64,000 bases of DNA from DATMER01 sp034667225. GTDB lineage: Bacteria > Acidobacteriota > Thermoanaerobaculia > Multivoradales > UBA5704. The notes under the pieces are model-generated. The model had not been told where the DNA came from. It made no database searches and saw only the letters and a list, made by a program, of their open reading frames with translations. The stretch covers positions 207,874-271,873 of the forward strand of contig JAXDKG010000026.1 of assembly GCA_034667225.1 (NCBI GenBank), read 5' to 3'. Shown here one piece after another: positions 41,901 to 48,568 of this stretch. Each line of letters opens with the position of its first letter. Within the stretch, counting starts at the first letter, position 1. A program made the translations under genes and the position numbers.

Positions 41901-42348
41901 GATCGCGACGCCCTTCCAGATGGCGCGGGTGGCCGCGGCCATCGCGAGAGGCGGGTCCATGCCGCAGGGTCGGCGGGTGCTCGACAAAAGCGAGCCGCAG
42001 CAGGAGCCGGTGCCGATCCTGTCGGAGACGTCGGCCGCGTTCCTCGCGCGGGCGATGCGCCGGGTAGTGACCAATGGCACGGCCTCGCGCATCCTGGGCG
42101 GCGTCAATCCGCCGATTGCCGGCAAGACCGGCACGGCCGAGGTGCAGGGCAAGCCCTCGCACTCCTGGTTCATCGGCTTCACGCCCTATGGCAGCAGCGG
42201 CCGGAAGATCGCCTTCGCGGTGATCGTGGAGCACGGCGGCTATGGCGGTCGGCTGGCGGCCCAGGCCTCCGGCGAGATCGTGCAAGCCGCGGCATCGCTG
42301 GGATTGATCGGATCGCCCGAGCCTGCGGTTTCCGAGGAGAGAGAATGA
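38971..42348 (+). CDS. SEDS glycan polymerase (FtsW/RodA) fused to class B penicillin-binding protein
   Basis: A 1125-residue single-chain fusion. Residues about 30-575 are an FtsW/RodA/SpoVE protein with about ten membrane segments, the QSLWALSGGSLSGTGLGLG loop and the conserved VPEAHTDMVLAAIGEELG with D469 near the expected catalytic Asp. Between the first two segments is an unusual soluble loop of about 110 residues. Residues about 600-1115 are a PBP2-like transpeptidase: dimerisation motif RGSILDRNGLPLATSD, nucleophile S860 in PPGSTFKL, SCN at 925-927 and KTGTA from K1052. A membrane helix (about 590) orients both halves correctly. It starts 12 bases after the kinase. Confidence 0.92.
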   Translation: MAVTRSTAAERRQRQPAGYAVPGLRPAARNQEMALLGGGLAVVLLGLLLVYLAVAHPLADVEKGLASGNVLNLNDLRQPEDLLPFLGFVTEPVERTFIARRIWRRTQEGPVPNVGELAKIRVPAAEIESERRLPRMRERLEGLRGSVTSEELTVRLLTLAELRELKPHMIVRSPRQFRSSLWLWAGVMLAGFLLVHVAWRVRRFPGDELILPMLLVLTGIGLMVMVSVRDPLRDLTLYRPFAQGVLIGCLLLLAASQVDWERSPIRRMTFLPLVAALGLSVMLILFGSGPGGSDAKVNLFGFQPVEAVKILIVLFLAAYFFDRWEFLRELPERRLPGFLSKLGLPKLEYALPPFLAMGAVLAFFFLQRDLGPALVLAFLFLILYCVARGRPVMLVLGTLVILAGFYTGYKLGVPHTVTGRIQMWMSPWDNSFRGGDHLAQSLWALSGGSLSGTGLGLGQPGRVPEAHTDMVLAAIGEELGFLGLLAVLGLYAALVWRGLRAARRAGTIYGFFLALGLSVLTALHILLIAGGVVGLVPLSGVVSPFLSFGRSAMLANFALFGIILGLSARPAPREGTADATAKFDNALRWVATGLAAAGMAIVLRSAWVQVIRPNRVVTRGALTLQGDGLRRFQYNPRLEDIAETIPRGSILDRNGLPLATSDPQELQKHKTALGTLGAAFDPGRPHRAGEGPERFYPFGGRTFHLLGDLRSRVNWGATNTSYAERDARIRLQGYDDFAELMSVKQPNGTVTEQVRRDYTEIVPLLRHRWQPEHRAVKKILERERNLKLTIDARLQMRTAEILRRVSAGHGAAAVVLDADSGEVLASATYPWPERMPVKVVEGNEAELIDRARYGIYPPGSTFKLVTAIAALRKDPAVAQKTFLCQPLQGGRVGNQVRGWGRAIRDDPTDKTPHGDVDLMKGITVSCNAYFAQLGTYEVGPEALLETAQMMGITVARPNTPEALKDALPQASYGQGQVIATPFQMARVAAAIARGGSMPQGRRVLDKSEPQQEPVPILSETSAAFLARAMRRVVTNGTASRILGGVNPPIAGKTGTAEVQGKPSHSWFIGFTPYGSSGRKIAFAVIVEHGGYGGRLAAQASGEIVQAAASLGLIGSPEPAVSEERE

Positions 42349-43193
42349 CCAAGATGGACAAGCTGTTGGAGGCGGTCCGTCGCTGGACCCGCCCCTGGCC
42401 GACCGGCACGGAGCCCATGGAGATCCGCCGAGCGGTGCTCGACGAAGTGGAATCGCGCATCGTCTCGGCCGGAGGCGGCAAAAGGGTTTTCCCCTTCAAC
42501 CGGCTGCGCATCCGGCTCCTCGCTCCCGGGCCCCGCGAGAAAGACGAGCTCGAAGCCCTGGTCGGAGATGCCTGGGACCTCCCCGCCGAGATCCGCGAAA
42601 GGATCGCCGAGCGCGGCTGCTCCGTCCCGCCCGATCTGGACGTGAATGTCGAAGTTACGGACGAGGCGAGCCCGGCCTTCGGAGACCGCCGCTACCGCAT
42701 CGAATTCGAGCGAGCGGAGCGGACGGTAAAGCCCCCCGCGCCCGCCCTGCCGACCCTGGCCTCGAACGTCGGGACCGTGGCCATCCCCTCCCCTTCCGTA
42801 TCCGCAGACCGGCCGACCCTGGAGCTGACCGTGCTCAAGGGAACGGCCACCCGCAAGGTCTACTCCTTCCCCGCCGGCCGTGTTCATGTCGGGCGCATGG
42901 AAGAGATCGTGGACGACGAGGGCCGGGTGCGGCGCCGCAACGACGTGGCTTTCCAGGAAGACGGGGACATCAACCAGACCGTCTCCCGCGAGCACGCCCG
43001 CATCCTCTACGACGAAGCCTCGGGAGAGCTGCGGCTGCGCGCCGAATCGGGAGCTTCGAGCACGCGCATCTTCCGCGAAGGCCGCTCCATCGACGTGAGC
43101 GGCCGTGATCCGAGAGGCGTGAAAATCCAGTCCGGCGACGAGATCTACTTCGGCCGGGCGAGCGTCAAGGTGACGATCCGTCCCGCGGAGTAG
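42345..43193 (+). CDS. FHA domain protein (FhaB/FhaA-like)
   Basis: A 282-residue protein with no signal or membrane segment. The N-terminal region (EPMEIRRAVLDEVESRIVSAGGGKRVFPFNRLRIRLLAP) recalls the DUF3662 start of FhaA, and residues about 165-280 form an FHA domain (GRMEEIV, QTVSREHARILYDEASGE) with phosphothreonine-binding Arg, Ser and His. Long loop insertions separate strands. It overlaps the SEDS-PBP fusion by 4 bases (ATGA). It likely docks on the phosphorylated kinase or the polymerase. Confidence 0.87.
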   Translation: MTKMDKLLEAVRRWTRPWPTGTEPMEIRRAVLDEVESRIVSAGGGKRVFPFNRLRIRLLAPGPREKDELEALVGDAWDLPAEIRERIAERGCSVPPDLDVNVEVTDEASPAFGDRRYRIEFERAERTVKPPAPALPTLASNVGTVAIPSPSVSADRPTLELTVLKGTATRKVYSFPAGRVHVGRMEEIVDDEGRVRRRNDVAFQEDGDINQTVSREHARILYDEASGELRLRAESGASSTRIFREGRSIDVSGRDPRGVKIQSGDEIYFGRASVKVTIRPAE

Positions 43194-43203
43194 ATACAAA
43201 AAT

Positions 43204-43245
43204 CCCATGAGCGGCGGGTCCGCGCGGCCCGCCGAACCTCATGGG
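43204..43245 (+). terminator. Hairpin after the kinase/FHA cluster
   Basis: CCCATGAG-c-GGCGGG pairs with CCCGCC-gaac-CTCATGGG around a GC-rich loop, 10 bases after the FHA stop codon. There is no following T tract, so it is a probable rather than certain terminator. It closes the six-gene operon. Confidence 0.6.
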
Positions 43246-43397
43246 TCCATCGGATGTCAAAGAACACGCCGGAAGCGGAGCGGATCAACCTTCCATCCCT
43301 CCCGCCTACGATTTGACCCTATTGTAACCACAATGTTATCGTAGCGTCAACCGAGGCGCTTCAACCGGGGAATGATGGCTCAACCGCGGCACGAAGC

Positions 43398-43580
43398 GCT
43401 CGGGCCTTGCGCGAGCGCCTCGCGCACAAGGTTTTGCCGCTCGTGCAATGCACGAGCTCCTCGCGCAAAGCAAAAACGGCTCGCGCATAGGGTTTTGTCG
43501 TTTTTGCCATGCACGAGCGGCTCGCGCACAAGCTGAACGGCTCGCGCGCAGCCCGAGCCGTTCGCGCCCAGCCCGAAGGA
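43398..43580. repeat. Tandem 20-21 bp repeat array iv (about nine units)
   Basis: Units beginning CTCGCGC recur at about 20 or 21 bases (for example 43398, 43419, 43440, 43461, 43481, 43522). Each core is near-dyad: TGCACGAGC-GGCTCGCGCA. Sequence is unlike the other arrays in the window, although the period is similar. No coding potential is supported. Confidence 0.7.
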
Positions 43581-43927
43581 AAAAGGCCCAGGATCTCCCG
43601 CTCATCCAGGAGGTCCGCGCCTCAGGGGAAGGGCGAGGGCTCCCTCTCCGCGAAATGGGGAGGCGTTCTTTGAAAACTGAGAAGGACGGTTGGCCTCCGT
43701 GTCCAAGGACGCCGCCGTCCGCCAACTTGAAGGGGACCTGGTCTTCAGGGAAGCCGTGTGTCCCGCTCCGTCGAGGAGAGGGCAGGTCGGCTCCGGGGGG
43801 AGGCTGGGACGAGGGTGTATGCCCTCCATCTCTCCCCTCCCACCTGAGGCGAGGTGCCGAGCCCGGAGCCGGCCTGTTGTATTTCTCGACTTATTTCTTC
43901 TCTGGAACAGCCTGTGCTCGCCGTGGC
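43581..43927. other. Gene-free stretch after repeat array iv
   Basis: About 350 bases with purine-rich and GGGGAGG-like runs. No credible gene, RNA or hairpin is visible. The end of the minus-strand gene 43928-45565 abuts it. Confidence 0.4.
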
Positions 43928-45565
43928 TCACACTGGAGGCAAGGGGGGGAAGGGCCGGGTCCGATTCGAACGGACATCTCTCCCCCCGAGGGGGGAGGAT
44001 CTTTCCTTAGAAGACACAGCCCGTTTCAAACTCCAGGGACTTGCAGGATCACTCCACTTTTCAACCCTCTCTCTCAGTGCTTCCGTGATCCTCCTCGCAT
44101 TCCTATCGTAGGGAAATGAAGTGTCCACTGCCACTTCCTTCGCGAGCGCAGTGACTTTGGTCAAAGTCTCCTTGCTATTCAAATCCCGAGACACGGAGGC
44201 CACTAAGTCGTAGAGCTGAAGGTTTGCCTTCCTTCCGGCTTTTCTGCGCCAAATATGATCCAGTGCGAGCGCCGAAACGAGGAGCTCGCAAGCTGCATCT
44301 ACTCGGCCGCTCCCGATCTCCCGGTGGATCATGACATGTAGCCACGCTAGAAGAGAGCCTGGGTGGACCCGCGGAAGGTCCTTCGCGCTCATCCGATCCA
44401 GTGAGACTTTTATCAGGTCCGAAGCGGGCACCTTGCGGAGCGGGCGCGAAAAGACTTTTCCATCGGAAGCGTAGATTCGCCGGTCCTTGCGAGCCTCGTA
44501 GAAACCAGCCGAAAGAGGCCTTCTCTTCAATGGCTTTTTGTGTACGAACCGAGGAGTCAAGAACAGGAGCCTTACGTCTCTCTCGAACCAGCGTAGTAAG
44601 CCCTGAGACAGCACGGCGAGACCGGCGATCCCGATTCCAGTGAAGAGAAGTCGCCGCGAAACGACGGGAGTTCGCGCTTCAGAGGGAAAGTCGTCCGCTA
44701 CCCGCGCGGGGTAGAACCACCAGAGCGAGATTGCCAGCAAGGCCCAGAACACTGCGCAGGCTAAGAGCACTAGCCACACTCCTGTGGTATCGATGCCCCT
44801 TGGCGAGGACTGGGTCATGAGGATTCCGATAAAGGTAACCCTCAGCACGATTGCCAGCGAGATGACCAATAAGACGACCCATAAGCCTATGCGTGCGGGG
44901 TGGACCTTATCCCACCCGAGGGACGACTTTAGGAGAGAACTCGGCAGGTGCGCACCGTCGTGTGTCGGAAGCGGCGCTACCCAGAAAGGGCAGGGGCTTG
45001 CGCTGTCTCGCAAGTCGGGAGGTGGGCCCGACTCGTTGTGCAGGATGCGAAGCCCCTTGCCATAGAGAGCCAAGATCTCTCTCCTTTGCCTCGCAAGGTA
45101 AAGGAGAAGGGCTAAAACACAGACCGTCCAGGCGAGCGGGGCCCAGAGCCCCGGCACGACGAACTCGAATCCGAGTAGCTTGAACGTAACCTGCCGGGCC
45201 AAACTGAGGCGCGCCTCGGCATACTCCTTCTCCAGTTCGAGCCGGCGACGAGCCTTCGTGAGATGGTTCTCTGTGACTCGCAGCACCCTTGTGGGGTCGG
45301 ACTTTTCGAGCGTGACCTCGGATTGCTCGGAATAGGCTTTCTGCTGCCGGTTCAGTTCGTCGGAAAGAGCTCTGAGTCGTTTCTCGGAAAGAGAAACTAA
45401 CTGACGTCGCGCCACCGCATTCCGGATGTATGGGACCTTCGGTTCAAGAGCGGACAGCCAGAGGATCGCAAGCGTCAGAGAGACGGCAAAGGCCGTAGTG
45501 GATACCCGCGTACCAAGACTTCGGGCCTGTCCAAGATAGTCGAAAGCGATTTTGCTGCGATCCAT
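43928..45565 (-). CDS. Unknown membrane protein with coiled-coil and helical domain
   Basis: A 545-residue protein I do not recognise. Order: an N-terminal hydrophobic segment (STTAFAVSLTLAILWLSAL), a long coiled coil (about residues 50-115: RRQLVSLSEKRLRALSDELNR), a transmembrane segment near 145, two more near 235-290 (LWVVLLVISLAIVLRV, VWLVLLACAVFWALLAISL), one near 320 and a C-terminal helical domain. ATG at 45565 is chosen because upstream sequence does not look coding. The last codons (WSLKRAVSSKERSSPLG and on) overlap a tRNA-like sequence, so the natural end may be displaced. Confidence 0.6.
   Translation of the reverse strand: MDRSKIAFDYLGQARSLGTRVSTTAFAVSLTLAILWLSALEPKVPYIRNAVARRQLVSLSEKRLRALSDELNRQQKAYSEQSEVTLEKSDPTRVLRVTENHLTKARRRLELEKEYAEARLSLARQVTFKLLGFEFVVPGLWAPLAWTVCVLALLLYLARQRREILALYGKGLRILHNESGPPPDLRDSASPCPFWVAPLPTHDGAHLPSSLLKSSLGWDKVHPARIGLWVVLLVISLAIVLRVTFIGILMTQSSPRGIDTTGVWLVLLACAVFWALLAISLWWFYPARVADDFPSEARTPVVSRRLLFTGIGIAGLAVLSQGLLRWFERDVRLLFLTPRFVHKKPLKRRPLSAGFYEARKDRRIYASDGKVFSRPLRKVPASDLIKVSLDRMSAKDLPRVHPGSLLAWLHVMIHREIGSGRVDAACELLVSALALDHIWRRKAGRKANLQLYDLVASVSRDLNSKETLTKVTALAKEVAVDTSFPYDRNARRITEALRERVEKWSDPASPWSLKRAVSSKERSSPLGGRDVRSNRTRPFPPLPPV
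43952..44015 (-). tRNA. tRNA-like 3' half of class II type (probably a relic)
   Basis: Read on the minus strand: anticodon stem GTCTT/AAGAT with loop CTAAGGA (anticodon would be AAG), a long variable arm CTCCCCCC-TC-GGGGGGAG, T arm GTCCG-TTCGAAT-CGGAC, and CCGGCCC as an acceptor 3' strand. The long variable arm suggests a Leu- or Ser-type tRNA. The 5' acceptor strand GGGCCGG is missing upstream and the discriminator base would be T, so it is incomplete. It overlaps the end of the gene 43928-45565. Confidence 0.35.
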
Positions 45566-45782
45566 CGTCTGTTCTCCAGAGCCCGCCTCCTGTAAAGAGA
45601 AGGGACGGACACTGGCGGTGTTTTCCTCGTGACCGCCGATGAATAGGCCGCCTCCAGGTTCTCGAACATGGCCTCGGGGCACCAGGAAATGAATTCGGCG
45701 AGCCGGATCATCGGCGCCTGCTCCGGGTGGAGTCCGGGACGAGGGCTCACGGCTGACTGCTTGAGGAATCCCTGCCATTGTC

Positions 45783-45799
45783 GTACAGTCATCCTGTAC
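45783..45799. promoter_or_regulatory. Inverted repeat upstream of the Phd-YoeB pair
   Basis: GTACAG-tcatc-CTGTAC, a perfect 6-bp inverted repeat around 5 bases, lies 19 bases before the antitoxin start. Phd/YefM antitoxins bind such palindromes to repress their operon, so this is the likely operator. Confidence 0.6.
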
Positions 45800-45817
45800 A
45801 GATAGAGGAGGCAAGCC

Positions 45818-46105
45818 TTGGCAATCCAGACGACCTATACCAGTGCTCGGGCCAATCTCGCGAAGCTCATGGACGATGTGACGGACCACAACGAGGTGGT
45901 GATCATTCAGCGTCGAGGTGCCGAGGCTGTGGCCCTGATCTCCGCCGCGGAGCTGACGGGGCTGCTCGAGACTGCGCACCTGCTGCGCTCGCCCAAGAAC
46001 GCGGAGCGTCTTCTGACGGCCCTGCGGGAAGCCCGGACCCAGGCCGCCGGGCCTCGGACGGTGGAGGATCTGCGGCGCGAAATGGGGCTCGGACCGGAAG
46101 AGTGA
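45818..46105 (+). CDS. Phd/YefM-family antitoxin
   Basis: A 95-residue antitoxin. The N-terminal fold TTYTSARANLAKLMDDVTDHNEVVIIQRRGAEAVALISAAEL is the Phd/YefM DNA-binding core, and the disordered C-terminus (about residues 60-95) would bind the toxin. The start is a TTG preceded by GAGGAGG, a good ribosome-binding site. The stop TGA overlaps the toxin start, and an inverted repeat sits in the promoter. Confidence 0.87.
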   Translation: MAIQTTYTSARANLAKLMDDVTDHNEVVIIQRRGAEAVALISAAELTGLLETAHLLRSPKNAERLLTALREARTQAAGPRTVEDLRREMGLGPEE

Positions 46106-46380
46106 CAGGTCCCATCAAGAAGGAGCGCCTTGCGGTTTTCCAGCCTCAGTTCCGGGACGATCTCCGCTACTGGGTGGAGACGAACCGCAAGATCGCTCTC
46201 AAGGTCCTTGAGCTCGTCGAGGCGAGTCTCCGGGACCCTTTCTCGGGGCTCGGCAAACCAGAGCCACTGAAACACGTCCTGGCGGGCACCTGGTCCCGGC
46301 GCCTCAACCAGGAACACCGGCTCGTCTACCTCGTGATCGAGGATCGGGTCGTGTTCCTCCAGTGCCGTTATCACTATTAG
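46102..46380 (+). CDS. yoeB: YoeB/Txe-family mRNA interferase
   Basis: A 92-residue ribosome-dependent endoribonuclease toxin. The whole chain fits YoeB: FQPQFRDDLRYWVETNRKIALKVLELV, GKPEPLKHVLAG with the catalytic Glu, WSRRLNQEHRLVYLV with the catalytic Arg, and the terminal CRYHY containing the His-Tyr pair. It would cleave mRNA in the ribosomal A site when the antitoxin is degraded. The GTG start overlaps the antitoxin stop by 4 bases. Confidence 0.9.
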   Translation: MTGPIKKERLAVFQPQFRDDLRYWVETNRKIALKVLELVEASLRDPFSGLGKPEPLKHVLAGTWSRRLNQEHRLVYLVIEDRVVFLQCRYHY

Positions 46381-46396
46381 GAGCCGCGCCGCCCGG

Positions 46397-46429
46397 AGCC
46401 GGCAGGATGCCGGCGGTCCCAGTAAAAAG
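46397..46429. repeat. Dispersed palindromic element (copy D)
   Basis: AGCCGGCAGGATGCCGGCGG then TCCCAGTAAAAAG; same family as copies at 11036, 12661, 13404 and 48314. It lies between the converging YoeB gene and the gene at 46446-48245. Confidence 0.75.
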
Positions 46430-46445
46430 ACGCTCGGGTCTGGTG

Positions 46446-48245
46446 CTACCGGCGCCTTCGCTTCCGCTTCTTCTTCTCGCCCTTTTTCTTGGCCATGTGG
46501 GCCAAGGCCAGGCTCTGGTCGCGCAGCGCATCGAGGGCTCCTGGGGTGTCCGCCCAGACCTCCTGGAAAGAGAGGACAGGGCTCTCTTCCTCGCTCTCCT
46601 CGGACTGGACAGCCCCGAGAAGCTGATCCGCGAGGTGACGGTCCCCCGCGAGGGCGGCAGCCATCTGCCGTTGCGCGGCCGGGGAATCCCCCTCCCGGCG
46701 GAAGGTCAGAAGTGCCCGGACATAGAGCCAGTCAGGCCTCATGTCCGCGTATCGCGCCAGGAGCTCCTCGGCCTCTTCATCCCGTCCGAGCGCCAGGAGC
46801 GCGTGAGCCAGGTACCAGGCGCTCTTGGGATCGTCCGACGCTATCGCCAGGAGCCAGCGGAAGTGATCGAGCGCCTCCTCCCGGGCCCCCAGGGTCCAGA
46901 GGGTCCGGGCCAGGCCGCTCCGAGCCCAGCAGTACGGGGCGAAGGCCATCTGTTCGTCCTCGTCAAAAGGATCCCGCCGCCGTTCGATGCCGGGCAGCAG
47001 CCGCTCGCCGGCGGACGCGGCCTTGGCGTACAGGTCCCGGGCGCTCTCCGGGTCGAGGGCGCGGCGGGCCAGTATGAGCCAGGCCTCGATGCAGTCGGGC
47101 CAGAGAGCGACCGCCCGGCGGGCCAGGTGGATCTGCCGCCGGCCGAAGGACCCGTAGGCTTCGGTAGCCAGCTCGAAGCCCAGCCTCATGTCGTCGGGAA
47201 CGTCGTCGCCCGCCTCCCGGGGGAGGCTGTCCGCATAGGCCGGGTCGAGCACCTCGGGCAGCGAGAGCACGAGCCGCACCGGGCCGTCGGAGGTGACGAC
47301 CTCCTTCTCCCAGCGGCCCGTGTCCATCTCCTCCTCCGTGGTGGATGCCAGGGCGTCGAGGACCACCTCGAACCAGCGCAGGTAGCGGGCGTCGGGACGC
47401 TCGGTGACCTCGTCGAAGTGGCGGAGCGCCAATGGATAGGCGCTGGAGTCGGCGAGAGGAAGGCCGTGCTCCAGCCAGAGCTCGACATCCTCTGGAGGCA
47501 GATCGGAGGGCGGGACGAGGCTCACCTTCCAGAGCCCCTCCTCAGGAGGCCAGTCGTCCTCCCAGGGCTCCATCTCCCAGTCCTCTTCGCCTTCATCCCA
47601 CTCCGGCCCCGCTTCGAAGCCGCCGTTGGGCTCTTTCTCGGGCTCCTGCGGATGGAACAGGACCGCTGGCGCGGAGTGAGGAGGTCCGAGGACCTGGGGC
47701 TCTCGGAGCTCCCGCGGGAGGCCGTCGGCTTCCAGGACCATGAGGTCGTCCATGTCCAGGTGGCGCCATGGAGCCGCAGCGGCAAAACGGGCCGCCGCCC
47801 CGGCGAAGGCAGCCATGCGCTCGACCGTGAGCCCGGGCGCTTCAAAGGCAGGCGGCGGCAGGAGGCTCCGCAGGGAACGTTCCCGTTGCTCCAGCAGGAC
47901 GCGGAGCTCCGGGAGGTCGGACCGCAGCTCGACCGGCACCTTCGCGGCCGCGAGAAGCCTGCGGAGGTCTTCGGCGAGCCGGGCATCGGTCACTTCGATG
48001 CGCTCCGGCCGGAGCCGCCACGCCCGGGCAGTCTGCGTCACCAGTTCCAGGAATGCTTCCGGCTCGGGCTCGGCCGTGCCCGGCACGATCGAATGCGAAC
48101 GCCCGGTGCGCAGGCTGAGGCAGACCAGGACGCAGGGTCGAAAGGGCCGGCCGCCCTCCTCCTCCGAGGTCCAGAACAGGGCTCGATCCCTGCCGAGCTG
48201 CCAGACTTCTCCTTTGCTGCGGTACTTTCGGAAAATCGTGTCCAT
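46446..48245 (-). CDS. Large soluble protein with TPR-like C-terminal half
   Basis: A 599-residue cytoplasmic protein. The N-terminus (GEVWQLGRDRALFWTSEEEGGRPFRPCVLVCLSLRTG) may be the DUF6930-like nuclease-fold family, which I am not certain of. A very acidic middle (WDEGEEDWEMEPWEDDWPPEEG) follows. The C-terminal half has TPR-like repeats (ARRAVALWPDCIEAWLILARRALDPESARDLYAKAASAGERLL, AHALLALGRDEEAEELLARYADMRP). The end is a poly-basic tail KKKGEKKKRKRRRR, suggesting nucleic-acid or ribosome contact. ATG at 48245 precedes the first conserved strand. Confidence 0.65.
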   Translation of the reverse strand: MDTIFRKYRSKGEVWQLGRDRALFWTSEEEGGRPFRPCVLVCLSLRTGRSHSIVPGTAEPEPEAFLELVTQTARAWRLRPERIEVTDARLAEDLRRLLAAAKVPVELRSDLPELRVLLEQRERSLRSLLPPPAFEAPGLTVERMAAFAGAAARFAAAAPWRHLDMDDLMVLEADGLPRELREPQVLGPPHSAPAVLFHPQEPEKEPNGGFEAGPEWDEGEEDWEMEPWEDDWPPEEGLWKVSLVPPSDLPPEDVELWLEHGLPLADSSAYPLALRHFDEVTERPDARYLRWFEVVLDALASTTEEEMDTGRWEKEVVTSDGPVRLVLSLPEVLDPAYADSLPREAGDDVPDDMRLGFELATEAYGSFGRRQIHLARRAVALWPDCIEAWLILARRALDPESARDLYAKAASAGERLLPGIERRRDPFDEDEQMAFAPYCWARSGLARTLWTLGAREEALDHFRWLLAIASDDPKSAWYLAHALLALGRDEEAEELLARYADMRPDWLYVRALLTFRREGDSPAAQRQMAAALAGDRHLADQLLGAVQSEESEEESPVLSFQEVWADTPGALDALRDQSLALAHMAKKKGEKKKRKRRRR

Positions 48246-48313
48246 GCAGCCAAAGATATCGCCACAGGATGTCGCAAGGGAAGGCCCGGCATGCGAGGAA
48301 GCAACAAGCCCGG

Positions 48314-48336
48314 AGCCGGCGGTCCCAGTAAAAAAG
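48314..48336. repeat. Dispersed palindromic element (copy E, shortened)
   Basis: AGCCGGCGGTCCCAGTAAAA is the same family as copy D with the inner AGGATGCCGGC lost. It lies upstream of the start of gene 46446-48245. Confidence 0.65.
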
Positions 48337-48369
48337 CCGCTTGGAGGGGATGGGGGGAAGGAGAAAAAG

Positions 48370-48408
48370 GCCGCGGGACCGGGGAGAGATGGATACCGGC
48401 CCCGCGGC
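48370..48408 (-). terminator. GC-rich hairpin
   Basis: GCCGCGGG-a-CCGG (48370-48382) pairs with CCGG-c-CCCGCGGC (48396-48408). It stands 10 bases downstream of a minus-strand TAG that ends an apparent gene relic, consistent with an old terminator. Confidence 0.5.
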
Positions 48409-48417
48409 AATTCGGTC

Positions 48418-48498
48418 TAGTTGTCGGTCTGTGTGACCGCCACGGCCGTATCGTACTCCTTCTTCCACTGCGCGAGAACCTCTGCCGCCGGTAAAACG
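48418..48498 (-). pseudogene. Possible C-terminal gene relic
   Basis: The minus strand reads LPAAEVLAQWKKEYDTAVAV then TQTDN and TAG, followed 10 bases later by a strong hairpin. Composition is like the end of a real protein, but upstream the frame is poor and no start is found. It may be the remains of a deleted gene. Confidence 0.25.
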
Positions 48499-48568
48499 AC
48501 GCAAACCCTGTAATGAAGTTGTAAAAGGCCTCGGCAGGCCGGGAGATCGGCCTCATAATCCTCTCGTC

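Noticed and set aside
45475..45792. 105-codon minus-strand frame starting inside the Phd-YoeB operator
   Set aside because: It overlaps the start of the membrane-protein gene in another frame, has no recognised domain, and ends in unlike sequence.
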